Shown in pieces: positions 53,993 to 62,888 of a stretch of 64,000 bases of DNA (position 1 is its first letter; every line of letters starts with the position of its first letter). The DNA is from Vibrio penaeicida (lineage in GTDB: Bacteria > Pseudomonadota > Gammaproteobacteria > Enterobacterales > Vibrionaceae). The notes below the pieces were generated by a model. That model searched no databases. It was not told where the DNA came from and was given only the letters and a program-made list of their open reading frames with translations. Made by a program: the position numbers and the translations under genes. The stretch spans positions 125,058 through 189,057 of the forward strand of contig NZ_BFAQ01000008.1 of NCBI RefSeq assembly GCF_002933855.1. Direction: 5' to 3'.

Positions 53993-54172
53993 GTGGAACC
54001 AACTATCTCCAATTTACGGCAAATTTTTCAAAATAAGGTCCATTCCGCTTCTGGCGTGCAATCTTCCGTTTCCGGTTCTGCGTCTACCTTATCTGTTCTA
54101 ACAAAAGAAGAGCTTTCAGAGCTTGAAAACCTCTGGGTCCAGCTTATTCTTTGGCAGAAAAAACAACATTAG
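53993..54172 (+). CDS. Candidate small ORF, 59 residues
   Basis: GTG 53993 lies about seven bases after AAGGTG. The product has a Ser-rich start (NKVHSASGVQSSVSGSASTL) and an amphipathic helical end (TKEELSELENLWVQLILWQK). It has no signal peptide. A terminator (54204) follows within 35 bases, so it forms a compact transcription unit. It is just under 60 codons and easily missed. The minus-strand frame overlapping its start is AT-rich and lacks a ribosome site, so I read the plus strand. Function unknown. Confidence 0.5.
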   Translation: MEPTISNLRQIFQNKVHSASGVQSSVSGSASTLSVLTKEELSELENLWVQLILWQKKQH

Positions 54173-54203
54173 ATGGCTTAATCTCGATCTAATGCAATTT
54201 CAC

Positions 54204-54226
54204 CCACCCATCGCTGGTGGTTTTTT
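54204..54226 (+). terminator. Intrinsic terminator after the 59-residue ORF
   Basis: CCACC and GGTGG form the stem around CATCGCT, followed by six Ts. Confidence 0.7.
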
Positions 54227-54253
54227 GTGAAGAACATAAATTCATTCTCTTCT

Positions 54254-54279
54254 AAGCCCGCAACTGTTGCGGGCTTTTT
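54254..54279 (+). terminator. Second, strong intrinsic terminator
   Basis: AAGCCCGCAA and TTGCGGGCTT form a 10-bp stem around CTG, followed by a T-run. It is tandem to the terminator at 54204; the purpose of two terminators is not clear. Confidence 0.85.
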
Positions 54280-54484
54280 CATTTTATTCGTGTTTCATTC
54301 GAAGGAGGTTTTGTGATTATTGGTAATTGTTATAATATAACAATTCATAATCGGGGAGATAGGGAGTGATCGGTTGATTATCATATCTCGTATCCCCATC
54401 TAGTAGTCAGAATGCCTCTGTCATACAATATAGAGAGCGAATATAAGAATGTGCAGAGCACATTCATCATAAATGGGAAGAGTT

Positions 54485-55081
54485 ATGGCGGAAGTACGAG
54501 CCAGAGTAGAGTTAAAAGTTGGTTCTAAAAGTCACATTGATGCAGAATTATTGTCTTTTCACGGATTAGAAACAGATAAAGAACATGTCGCGATTGTTTT
54601 TAAATCAGCAGATCAGGATAGCAAAGCACCACTGGTTAGGATGCACTCTGAGTGTCTAACTGGAGATGTTTTTCACTCGTCACGTTGTGACTGTGGAGAA
54701 CAGCTAGATGAAACCATTGAAAAAATGGGTGAGCTAGGCGGCATCATTCTTTATTTGCGTCAAGAGGGGCGTGGCATTGGCTTGTACAACAAAATTGATG
54801 CTTATCGTTTACAAAGTGAAGGTATGAACACGTATGAAGCAAACAATCATTTAGGTTTTGGTGATGATCTTCGAGATTTCACAGAAGCCGCTCAAATGCT
54901 TGATGCATTAGACGTTAAAAAGATTCGCCTGATCACCAATAATCCTAAGAAGATAAAAGAGCTGCAAGATCATGATATCGAGATAGAGGAAGTGGTAAAC
55001 ACTCATGCTCATATCAAACATGGAAACGAGAGCTATTTGAAAGCAAAAGTCTCGCATGGTAAGCACTTACTTGATTTGTGA
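54485..55081 (+). CDS. ribA: GTP cyclohydrolase II
   Basis: RibA opens GTP to start riboflavin synthesis. The 198-residue stand-alone enzyme has the zinc ligands in [20 protein letters not shown] (three Cys) and the catalytic and GTP-binding loop [20 protein letters not shown]. The end [11 protein letters not shown] is typical. I start at ATG 54485 ([12 protein letters not shown]) rather than four codons earlier, because this N-terminus fits the family and GGGAAG precedes it. Monocistronic; terminator downstream. No FMN riboswitch fold is seen upstream. Confidence 0.96.
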   Translation: MAEVRARVELKVGSKSHIDAELLSFHGLETDKEHVAIVFKSADQDSKAPLVRMHSECLTGDVFHSSRCDCGEQLDETIEKMGELGGIILYLRQEGRGIGLYNKIDAYRLQSEGMNTYEANNHLGFGDDLRDFTEAAQMLDALDVKKIRLITNNPKKIKELQDHDIEIEEVVNTHAHIKHGNESYLKAKVSHGKHLLDL

Positions 55082-55104
55082 TAGATCTATTATTTGTTTG
55101 AAAT

Positions 55105-55129
55105 AAACCCCACAGATGTGGGGTTTTTT
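55105..55129 (+). terminator. Intrinsic terminator of ribA
   Basis: AAACCCCACA and TGTGGGGTTT form a stem around GA, followed by Ts. Confidence 0.88.
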
Positions 55130-55181
55130 CGTTTTTGTCGCTTGAAATTAAAGTGTAAGTTTGTATGATCGAAATCTAGGT

Positions 55182-55200
55182 GCAAATGATAATAATTAGC
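55182..55200. promoter_or_regulatory. Fur box upstream of the imelysin operon
   Basis: GCAAATGATAATAATTAGC matches the 19-bp Fur consensus GATAATGATAATCATTATC at 15 positions. It lies 46 bases before the imelysin start codon. Iron repression of the downstream genes is expected. Confidence 0.75.
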
Positions 55201-55245
55201 ACTACAAATTACATATAACAATTTTGCTCAACAAGGACGATTTCC

Positions 55246-56505
55246 ATGATTTCAAAACGACTCATTGCTCGTGCCATTACTGCTTCACTTCTTGTGACCA
55301 GTGGTGCGTCAATTGCGGCTGTAACTAAAGGCCAAGTAGTAGAGCATTACGCAGACCTCGCTCACGCTGTATTTTCTGATGCGACCATCACTGCAAAGAA
55401 CCTCGATCAATCCATTGACCAATTCCTAGCAAACCCTTCTAAAACCTCTTTGGAATCTGTACGTCAAGCTTGGGTAAATTCTCGTGTACCTTATCAACAA
55501 ACAGAAGTTTTCCGATTCGGAAATGCTGTCGTTGATGACTGGGAAGGTCAGTTGAATGCATGGCCATTAGATGAAGGTTTGATCGACTACGTTACAAGTG
55601 ATTACCAATATGAATTAGGTAACGAAGGTGCGCAGGCTAACATCGTTGCCAACACTAAAATTCAAGTGGGTTCTCAGGTCGTCGATGCAAGCGAGATTAC
55701 GCCTCAACTGATTGCCGATCTTAATGAGATTGGTGGATCTGAAGCGAACGTTGCATCTGGATATCACGCGATTGAGTTTTTGCTTTGGGGTCAGGATCTA
55801 AACGGTACTAACTCTGGTGCTGGTGAACGCTCATACACAGATTTTGTTGACGGTTCCGGCTGTACTAATGGTAACTGTGATCGCCGCCGCGACTACTTGA
55901 AAGCTGCTTCTCAGCTTCTTATCCAAGATCTTGAGTGGATGGAAAAGCAGTGGGCTCCAAATCAATCAGACAACTACCGCAAAGAACTGCTAGCAGGTTC
56001 AGCAGACAACGGTTTGCGCAAAATGCTATTCGGCATGGGTTCACTTTCTCTTGGTGAGCTTGCAGGTGAGCGTATGAAAGTCGCACTGGAAGCAAACTCG
56101 ACAGAAGACGAGCACGATTGTTTCTCTGATAACACTCATAACTCTCACTACTACAACGAACAAGGTATCTACAACGTTTTCACTGGCTTGTACAAGCGTG
56201 AAAATGGTCAGCTTGTTTCGGGTCCTAGTATTTATGACTTAGTTGCTCAAAAAGACAAACAAGCAGCGAAAGAGATCCAGAAGCAATTTGATATGGCGCG
56301 TGCACAAGTCGGTCAACTGGTGGTTTCTGCAGAGAAGAACAACCAACACTTTGATCAGCTGATTGCGTCTAATAACGCAAAAGGTAACGCGTTGGTTAAC
56401 GACACCATCATGTCTCTAGTGACGCAGACAGGTTCTATTGAGCGTGCTGCTAACATTATTGGCATTGATAGCCTTAACCCAGATACTGCTGACCACGAGT
56501 TTTAA
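55246..56505 (+). CDS. Imelysin family protein, iron-regulated
   Basis: An exported protein of 419 residues: signal peptide cleaved near ASIAA, then the imelysin fold with the GxHxxE motif in SGYHAIEFLLWGQD (about 184-197) and WEGQLNAWPLDEGLIDYV. Imelysins (IrpA/ICMP) are periplasmic or surface iron-regulated proteins with structural kinship to EfeO; their exact role is unresolved. The Fur box upstream supports a role in iron acquisition. It is followed, after a 266-bp repeat and a terminator, by a di-haem oxidoreductase, a second imelysin and a DUF1513 protein, a common gene group. Confidence 0.93.
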   Translation: MISKRLIARAITASLLVTSGASIAAVTKGQVVEHYADLAHAVFSDATITAKNLDQSIDQFLANPSKTSLESVRQAWVNSRVPYQQTEVFRFGNAVVDDWEGQLNAWPLDEGLIDYVTSDYQYELGNEGAQANIVANTKIQVGSQVVDASEITPQLIADLNEIGGSEANVASGYHAIEFLLWGQDLNGTNSGAGERSYTDFVDGSGCTNGNCDRRRDYLKAASQLLIQDLEWMEKQWAPNQSDNYRKELLAGSADNGLRKMLFGMGSLSLGELAGERMKVALEANSTEDEHDCFSDNTHNSHYYNEQGIYNVFTGLYKRENGQLVSGPSIYDLVAQKDKQAAKEIQKQFDMARAQVGQLVVSAEKNNQHFDQLIASNNAKGNALVNDTIMSLVTQTGSIERAANIIGIDSLNPDTADHEF

Positions 56506-56518
56506 TCGCATAAAAATA

Positions 56519-56784
56519 TATACCCAAGTAACCGCAAGATACTTGGTTCAGCGAGAATGAATTGGTTTTCAGGCAAGACACCGATATGAAGATTTAGTCA
56601 CTCTAAATCAAAAATCGGTAACGTAGCATGAAAGCCAATTCAACTCGCCCTTGGGAGCCCATATTCTGCTCCATTTCTTCGTCAAAGAACTTGGAAAGGA
56701 CGGGTCATTCCACTGCGTCCTTTTCCTTAAACTGAAACAGAATATGAGGCTCTGAACACTGTATCTTGAGGACACTTGGGTATA
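56519..56784. repeat. 266-bp palindromic interspersed element, copy 2, inside the imelysin gene group
   Basis: Same length and terminal repeats as copy 1. Internal stems are at 56552-56571 with 56629-56647, and a second stem as in copy 1. Relative to copy 1, stem bases TTAACTGG/CCAGTTAA read TGAATTGG/CCAATTCA, two compensatory pair changes. It starts 14 bases after the imelysin stop, between that gene and the terminator at 56794. Confidence 0.85.
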
Positions 56785-56793
56785 ATAATATCC

Positions 56794-56817
56794 AAGGGCT
56801 CTTTATGAGCCCTTTTT
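56794..56817 (+). terminator. Intrinsic terminator or attenuator before the di-haem oxidoreductase
   Basis: AAGGGCTC and GAGCCCTT form an 8-bp stem around TTTAT, followed by a T-run, 18 bases before the next start codon. It probably limits read-through from the imelysin gene. Confidence 0.8.
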
Positions 56818-56835
56818 ACACTTGAGAAGCCAAGA

Positions 56836-58221
56836 ATGAAGCAGTTTCTAATTCCTACCATTGTTTCAAGCCTAATCGCAACGAGCGTCTATGCATACGA
56901 TACCAAGTCGGGTGGTAACACCAGTGTGAAGAAAGATGGCTCGAATGCCTTTTCTTTACCTGCCAACAACCTACCCATGACATCGCGTCTAGATTTCAGT
57001 GTCGGTAACAGCTTTTTCCGTAACCCATGGGTTCAAGCGCCAGCTTCAACAGATGCTAGAGATGGTTTAGGACCCTTATTTAATACCAATGGCTGTCAAA
57101 ACTGCCACATTAAAGATGGACGTGGCCACCCGCCAGAGCCTGGGGAAGCCAATGCTGTTTCCATGTTAGTTCGGCTAAGTATTCCGGCGATGACTCCAGA
57201 ACAAAAACAACAGTTCATACGCGATGGTATTGTTCCCGAACCCACATACGGCGGGCAGTTACAAGATTTTGGTCTTCCTGACGCCAAGCCAGAAGGGAAA
57301 ATCAAACTTACCTACAGTGATGTAGAAGTGGCGTTTTCCGATGGTGAAAAAGTGGTATTAAGAAAACCCAATCTAAGTATCACAAATCTGAATTATGGCC
57401 CAATGCACCCAGATACACAGCTTTCTGCCCGAATTGCGCCTCCAATGATTGGTCTAGGGCTTTTAGAGGCGATTCCGGAAGAGACTATCCAAGCGATGGC
57501 TGATCCTGAAGACAAAAACAAAGATGGAATTTCAGGGAAAGCAAACCGCGTATGGGACGTCGCGGCAAACGATTATGCATTGGGTCGATTTGGCTGGAAA
57601 GCGGGTCAACCTAATCTTATGCAGCAGAATGCGGCCGCTTTTAACGGCGACTTAGGTTTAACGAGCGCGCTATTCCCAAATGAAAATTGCACCAGTGCAC
57701 AGTCTATTTGTGCTGACTTACCTCATGGTGGAAAACCAGAAGTGAGTGAGAAGATCCTTAACTTCGTCGAATTTTATTCTCAACACTTAGCTGTACCGAT
57801 TCGCAGAAATGTAAAAGACCCCCAAGTCGTATTAGGTCAGGCAAAATTCGTTGAAGCGGGATGCCAATCTTGCCATGCTGTAAACATTAAAACGGCTAAA
57901 AATGATCGCCTGCCTGCATTATCAGAACAGACCATTCATCCTTATACTGATATGTTATTGCATGACATGGGCGAAGGGCTTGCAGATAACAGACCAGAGT
58001 ATCTTGCAAATGGTCGAGAATGGAAAACACCGCCACTTTGGGGTATTGGCTATACACAAGAAGTGAATAAGCATACGAATTTCTTACATGATGGTCGCGC
58101 CAGAAATGTTATGGAGGCCGTGCTTTGGCATGGTGGAGAAGCAAAACCAGCGCAAGAGAAAGTACTAAACATGTCGAAAAAAGAGCGTGAAGCTTTGGTC
58201 GCGTTCCTTAACTCACTGTAA
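56836..58221 (+). CDS. Di-haem oxidoreductase (DUF1111 family, c-type haems)
   Basis: A 461-residue periplasmic protein: signal peptide (cleaved near VYAYD), a first haem site CQNCH (about 92-96) and second CQSCH (about 343-347), plus NFLHDGRARNVMEAVLWHGGEA near the end, typical of DUF1111/thiol-oxidoreductase-like di-haem proteins. Such proteins accompany imelysins in iron clusters. The electron partner and substrate are unknown. The next gene starts 12 bases after its stop. Confidence 0.92.
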   Translation: MKQFLIPTIVSSLIATSVYAYDTKSGGNTSVKKDGSNAFSLPANNLPMTSRLDFSVGNSFFRNPWVQAPASTDARDGLGPLFNTNGCQNCHIKDGRGHPPEPGEANAVSMLVRLSIPAMTPEQKQQFIRDGIVPEPTYGGQLQDFGLPDAKPEGKIKLTYSDVEVAFSDGEKVVLRKPNLSITNLNYGPMHPDTQLSARIAPPMIGLGLLEAIPEETIQAMADPEDKNKDGISGKANRVWDVAANDYALGRFGWKAGQPNLMQQNAAAFNGDLGLTSALFPNENCTSAQSICADLPHGGKPEVSEKILNFVEFYSQHLAVPIRRNVKDPQVVLGQAKFVEAGCQSCHAVNIKTAKNDRLPALSEQTIHPYTDMLLHDMGEGLADNRPEYLANGREWKTPPLWGIGYTQEVNKHTNFLHDGRARNVMEAVLWHGGEAKPAQEKVLNMSKKEREALVAFLNSL

Positions 58222-58233
58222 TTGAGGCGAAAC

Positions 58234-59319
58234 ATGAAAAAAACATTGAGTTTATGTCTACTCGCTTTGGCGGGGTGTCAGTCCAATGATGCTGAGAGCC
58301 CTCAAGCGGTTATGGTTCAGAGCGGTGATAACGGCTCTGTCGTTGCGTATGACCCAGCAACAAAAGATTACGCGGGTAGCCATGCTAGTGAAGCCGTTTA
58401 TGAAGTTGAAAAAGAAGCAGCGTTTTTACTGCTTGCTGAAAGTAAACTTCAAGCACTCAGTTGGCAACAATACTGTCTTTCTCAGGATTTGAGCGAGGAC
58501 GCGCTTAAGTATGTTTGGCATAGCACCATGATCAGCTGGATGGCATTGCAAGGACAAGAACGAGGCCCTGAAGATGCATTAAATGAAAGTTGGAATATGC
58601 AGTTTTGGCCAGATAAAAAGAACACGACGGGCAGAAAAATGTCTGCAATAGTGAAGTCAAACCAAGTCTGGACCGCTGAAGAAATCTCTACAAAAAGCGT
58701 GACTGTTCAAGGTTTAGGAGCCATTGAGTGGTTGCTATATGATTCGGCATCACCAATTTCAACGGATAAATCTAAGACTTGTCAGAGTGGTTTGGCGATC
58801 AGTGAAAACATTGCTAACCGAGCCCAAGTGATTGCGCAGGCATGGGAAGAAAACCCGTGGCGATCATTGGATAGCAACAAGTGGAACTCTGAATACCTCA
58901 GCCTACTGTCGAACCAGTTGGAATATAGCTTGAAAAAAATGAGCAGACCGCTTGCTAAGATTGGCAATCCTCGGCCGTACTTTTCGGAATCTTGGCGCTC
59001 ACAAACGTCGCTTTCAAACCTAAAAGCAAACGTAAAGGCTCTACAGTCTCTGTACTTGGCACATGGGTATGGTCTCGACAAACAACTGAGACAACGTGGA
59101 AGAGAGGCACTGGCAAATGCCATTGTTGAGCAGTTTGAACTCACTCTTGATACATGGCCGGAGGATGCAAGCCTATTTGCACAACTAAAGTCGAAAGAAG
59201 GCTATCAAAGCACGTTGGCGCAATACAATAAATTGGATCATTTGAAATATCTGATCCATGAAGAGGTCGCGATTGAATTGGGTGTAGTAGTAGGGTTTAA
59301 CGCAACTGATGGTGACTGA
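58234..59319 (+). CDS. Second imelysin family protein, lipoprotein
   Basis: A 361-residue lipoprotein (lipobox LALAGC, Cys about 15), then an imelysin-like helical fold (WQQYCLSQDLSEDALKYVWH, ALQGQERGPEDALNESWNMQ, GLGAIEWLLYD). The motif that reads GYHAIE in the first imelysin is GLGAIE here, so the conserved His is missing. Start ATG 58234 follows GAGGCG; an in-frame ATG 12 bases earlier lacks this. Its 3' end overlaps the DUF1513 start by 11 bases. Probably a paralogous partner, not a duplicate enzyme. Confidence 0.85.
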   Translation: MKKTLSLCLLALAGCQSNDAESPQAVMVQSGDNGSVVAYDPATKDYAGSHASEAVYEVEKEAAFLLLAESKLQALSWQQYCLSQDLSEDALKYVWHSTMISWMALQGQERGPEDALNESWNMQFWPDKKNTTGRKMSAIVKSNQVWTAEEISTKSVTVQGLGAIEWLLYDSASPISTDKSKTCQSGLAISENIANRAQVIAQAWEENPWRSLDSNKWNSEYLSLLSNQLEYSLKKMSRPLAKIGNPRPYFSESWRSQTSLSNLKANVKALQSLYLAHGYGLDKQLRQRGREALANAIVEQFELTLDTWPEDASLFAQLKSKEGYQSTLAQYNKLDHLKYLIHEEVAIELGVVVGFNATDGD

Positions 59320-60427
59320 TCACACACGTAGAAGGCTGCTCAAAGCAGCCTTATTTGGTGCTTCTGCACCATTTTTAACGGTCGCTTGCTCATCAAGAGG
59401 GCAAACGCACTACTCTTCATCTGCCCTGAATTCGCCTGCATTGATAGGGTGCTCCATTCTAAACCGCGACAAATACTTTGCTACGGTTGCAGATATAGAA
59501 GGTAGCCCAATCCATCAAATTCCTCTTCCAGCAAGAGGTCATGGTGTGGCAATCCACAAAAATGGATCACTGGCAGTGGTCTTTGGTCGAAGGCCGGGCG
59601 CTTTCTTCCAGCCTTTTGATTTTCGCACCGGTGACATGCTGCCGATTGTAGCAGCGAAACCTGAGCGTCATTTTTATGGGCACGGCGTGTTTTCTCCTGA
59701 TGGGCAATTACTGTATGCCACGGAAGGGGAAAAAGGCTCAAGTCGAGGGATCATTGGCGTTTATGACGTTGCTAGAAATTTCGAAAAAGTTTCAGAATTT
59801 ACTGGGTTCGGGTTAGGGCCTCACGAAATCATCATGTTACCTAGCGGCAATTTAGCGGTAGGAGTCGGTGGGGTTCACACCAACGGGCGAACACCGTTAA
59901 ATCTCGAAACAATGTTGCCATCTCTCACCTATATAAGCGCTGAAGGCAAAATAGTAGAGCAAGTGTCGCTTCCAGATAACAAGTTGAGTATTCGCCATTT
60001 GGCTTATGGAATTGACGATTCCACTCATACTCAAGGTCTCGTATTTTGTGGGCAACAGTATCGTGGCTCACCAGATGATTATCCAGCTCTGCTCGCTGCA
60101 CACCGATTAGGGCAACCTATGGTTCAATTTAACGCAGAACCTGAGCAGTGGGCGCGCTTTAATCACTATATCGCAAGCATCGCAGTTGCGGGTGACTGGG
60201 TACTAGCCACGTCTCCAAGAGGGAATTGCTATGGAATATGGCGCATATCAACTGGAGAATTATTGGAAATTGAATCACTTCCTGATGCTTCGGGGGTTGT
60301 TGTTAATAACAATTCTTTCAAAATAAGCTCAGGTGCAGGAAAGGTGATTTCGCGACCAGTTCAAGGTGATGAAAAAAAATATTCATCCGGTATTCATTGG
60401 GATAACCACTGGTCGGCGATAATCTAA
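59309..60427 (+). CDS. DUF1513 protein with Tat signal
   Basis: A 372-residue exported protein. The twin-arginine region HTRRRLLKAALFGASAPFLT suggests Tat export. The rest is a beta-propeller-like repeat protein (GHGVFSPDGQLLYATEGEKG, LGPHEIIMLPSGNLAVGVGG). DUF1513 is regularly found with imelysins and di-haem oxidoreductases. Function unknown. Start overlaps the upstream stop by 11 bases, so it is translationally coupled. Last gene of the group. Confidence 0.88.
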   Translation: MVTDHTRRRLLKAALFGASAPFLTVACSSRGQTHYSSSALNSPALIGCSILNRDKYFATVADIEGSPIHQIPLPARGHGVAIHKNGSLAVVFGRRPGAFFQPFDFRTGDMLPIVAAKPERHFYGHGVFSPDGQLLYATEGEKGSSRGIIGVYDVARNFEKVSEFTGFGLGPHEIIMLPSGNLAVGVGGVHTNGRTPLNLETMLPSLTYISAEGKIVEQVSLPDNKLSIRHLAYGIDDSTHTQGLVFCGQQYRGSPDDYPALLAAHRLGQPMVQFNAEPEQWARFNHYIASIAVAGDWVLATSPRGNCYGIWRISTGELLEIESLPDASGVVVNNNSFKISSGAGKVISRPVQGDEKKYSSGIHWDNHWSAII

Positions 60428-60508
60428 AAACTGATACAAGTTTTTACAGTATTTTTTGCCATACTTTAGGAACACATATATTAGAAACTAAAGTAAGTGA
60501 GGCTGGCT

Positions 60509-62137
60509 ATGGGATTGAAGAAGTGCTTTTTTTTCATGCTTATAGCTATGTTTCCGTACTTTTCGTCAGCGAACAATTACTACGCTGCAACATGGGTAAA
60601 CAGCTCAACCCCAATAGGGGTGGCTTTGTCGCATCAAGATGCCATCACTTCGCTTTACCACGAATATCAATACCAACCTATTTGGTTTCAATACGATGCG
60701 ATTGTTGCATTTGAATCTCAGCTAGAAAACCTAGCACTGTCGGACGTAAGTGAGCTTTTTTATAAAAGGTTGATGGCACTTAAAGAAGCTCGTTATCACA
60801 ATCGCTGGCAAGAGTTTGATGTTCTGGCGACAGACACTCTTTTGAATTACATCAGCTATACAGAGCTGGCTCAATCTATGGGGAAGGGGTGGTTTTTTGG
60901 AGGAAGAGTGCCTGCAACCCTGCCTCCTCCTTCTGAAATCAGCTTGAATGCGTTTCGTGTGGCGTTATCTCAGGATAAGTTGGTTGAGTTTATTTCAGCT
61001 CTGGCACCGCAATCCCCCCTATATTCCAACTATCAGTTTGCGATTCGTGAGCTCAAGCCATGGCTTAACACCTATTTGAGCGATTACACCCAAAAGAGAC
61101 GATATGCTCGTCTTGGCGATAAGCTTTCACATAAACGTGTATTGCTTAATCGCCTTGAGGTGTTGAGGTACGACGTATCATCAGTAGATCTTTCAACCCA
61201 AAACAACGCAGATAAACGATACGATGCCAACCTTGAAGTGTTGATCAAACAGTTTCAAATGCAGCATGGTCTGGAGCCTGATGGCATTATTGGTCCTAAA
61301 ACGATCAAATGGATTAACGTGTCAATTGAGGAGCGCCTTCGACTCATCGCGTTGAATGCGCAGCGGTTGCGTATCTGGCCTCTTCAAAGAGATCGCATTG
61401 TGCTAGTTAACGTTCCTCAATACTCCATGTCGTACTGGTTAGATGGGAAAGAAACCTTTTCTTCCGATGTGATCGTCGGTCGGCCTTCTAGGAAGACGCC
61501 TTTAATCGACACCAGAATGGATTCAGTGATTGTGAATCCGAGTTGGAATGTGCCTCGTAAAATCATGGAGAAAGACATATTACCCAAGGTCATCAAAGAG
61601 GAATCGTATTTGACCAGCCATAATTACGAGATTGTAGAAAGCTGGCACAATCGGACGTTGATCGACCCAAAAGAGATTGATTGGGCGAGCATAGACCCTA
61701 AGCGTTTCCCCCATCGTATGCGTCAAACCTCTGGACCATTTAATGCGCTAGGGAAATACAAATTCAACACGCCAAATAAGAACGCGATCTTCTTGCATGA
61801 TACACCGGCTAAGTCACTGTTTGCTCAATCTCGGAGGGCATTCAGTTCCGGATGTATTCGTATCGAGTCTGCAGAGGGTTTTGCGCATCTTTTGTTAAAC
61901 ACCCATTCTAAAATGCGCCCCAGTCATCATGAAAGAATAAGCCGAGAAGAAACGGTTGCAGTTGCATTAAAAGAGAGGATTCCCGTGTCCATCATCTACC
62001 AAACAGTCTGGACAGAAAACGGGCAAGTACAATACCGCAGTGACGTTTACAAATACGATCAATTGAGTCGCAGTTCAAACTTTGACGCGAAACTTACAAA
62101 TTTGATCAATTTAAATAAAAATCTTTTTGCTCAATAA
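60509..62137 (+). CDS. ldtD: L,D-transpeptidase, YcbB-like (peptidoglycan cross-linking)
   Basis: A 542-residue periplasmic enzyme: signal sequence (FPYFSSANN), a long helical and scaffold region (about 60-240), a peptidoglycan-binding domain (LIKQFQMQHGLEPDGIIGPKTIKW), and a YkuD transpeptidase domain ending with the catalytic Cys in SSGCIRIESAEGF. LdtD forms 3-3 cross-links. The order ldtD-mepK-gloC is the same as E. coli ycbB-ycbK-ycbL. Start ATG 60509 is 7 bases after GAGG; an upstream in-frame GTG is less likely. Confidence 0.92.
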   Translation: MGLKKCFFFMLIAMFPYFSSANNYYAATWVNSSTPIGVALSHQDAITSLYHEYQYQPIWFQYDAIVAFESQLENLALSDVSELFYKRLMALKEARYHNRWQEFDVLATDTLLNYISYTELAQSMGKGWFFGGRVPATLPPPSEISLNAFRVALSQDKLVEFISALAPQSPLYSNYQFAIRELKPWLNTYLSDYTQKRRYARLGDKLSHKRVLLNRLEVLRYDVSSVDLSTQNNADKRYDANLEVLIKQFQMQHGLEPDGIIGPKTIKWINVSIEERLRLIALNAQRLRIWPLQRDRIVLVNVPQYSMSYWLDGKETFSSDVIVGRPSRKTPLIDTRMDSVIVNPSWNVPRKIMEKDILPKVIKEESYLTSHNYEIVESWHNRTLIDPKEIDWASIDPKRFPHRMRQTSGPFNALGKYKFNTPNKNAIFLHDTPAKSLFAQSRRAFSSGCIRIESAEGFAHLLLNTHSKMRPSHHERISREETVAVALKERIPVSIIYQTVWTENGQVQYRSDVYKYDQLSRSSNFDAKLTNLINLNKNLFAQ

Positions 62138-62160
62138 CTAACCACTACTATTAGGCCAAG

Positions 62161-62194
62161 CCGTCAATAATTTGAGCTGCTGGCTAATTGACGG
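62161..62194 (+). terminator. Hairpin after ldtD
   Basis: CCGTCAAT and ATTGACGG form an 8-bp stem with an inner AGC/GCT stem. The T-run is poor, so it may be partial. Confidence 0.4.
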
Positions 62195-62248
62195 TTATAT
62201 CAATTGTGGTTACTGTCGCGACTTTGCAAACCGCGCTAGACCATTGAG

Positions 62249-62800
62249 ATGACAACACGAGAACTCACTCGCAGAGATTTTTTACGCAGTACCGTTTTAG
62301 TTGGTGCTATGGCGACTCTTCCTTTTACTCCTTCAGCACTTGCTACATATGCAAATCAGCCGCGAACATTGTTGCTTAATAATCTACACACGGGTGAATT
62401 GCTTGAATCTTGTTATTTTGATGGCAAACAGTATGTGTCTGATGAGATGGCCCTTATAAACCGTTTGTGCCGTGATCATCGTCGAAATGAAGTACATGCA
62501 ATGGATAGAGCTTTATTCGATCAGATAAATGCTATTCAAAGCATCATTGGCAGCGAAGCGGAAGTTCAAATCATTTCTGGTTATCGATCGCCAACAACGA
62601 ATGAAGCGTTACGTAAGAAGTCCAAAGCGGTGGCTAAAAAAAGTTATCACATGCAAGGAAGAGCGATCGATTTTAGATTAGATGGCGTTCGGCTGTCCGA
62701 AGTTAAAAAAGCGGCACTTTCCTTAAAAGCAGGTGGAGTGGGGTATTACCCTAAAAGTAATTTTATCCATATTGATACTGGTCCCGTTCGGGCTTGGTAG
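62249..62800 (+). CDS. mepK: Peptidoglycan DD-endopeptidase MepK (YcbK, DUF882)
   Basis: A 183-residue periplasmic hydrolase of the M15A/DUF882 family. The Tat signal TRRDFLRSTVLVGAMATLPF is followed by a mature domain with zinc ligands in SYHMQGRAIDFRL (His and Asp) and FIHIDTGPVRAW (His). In E. coli MepK cuts 3-3 and 4-3 cross-links, so it pairs functionally with the LdtD upstream. Located between ldtD and gloC, as in E. coli. Confidence 0.93.
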   Translation: MTTRELTRRDFLRSTVLVGAMATLPFTPSALATYANQPRTLLLNNLHTGELLESCYFDGKQYVSDEMALINRLCRDHRRNEVHAMDRALFDQINAIQSIIGSEAEVQIISGYRSPTTNEALRKKSKAVAKKSYHMQGRAIDFRLDGVRLSEVKKAALSLKAGGVGYYPKSNFIHIDTGPVRAW

Positions 62801-62888
62801 CCTTCTTTTCAGCCCGTCTCTTTGCTTGTAAAAATTTAAGGTAAATGTCATAGTTCTTGGCAGTTTAAGTCTATACAAGGTAAGGAAA

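Noticed and set aside
53770..54012. 80-codon minus-strand frame in the gap before ribA
   Set aside because: AT-rich composition, no ribosome site, and it overlaps the better-supported plus-strand small ORF at 53993.
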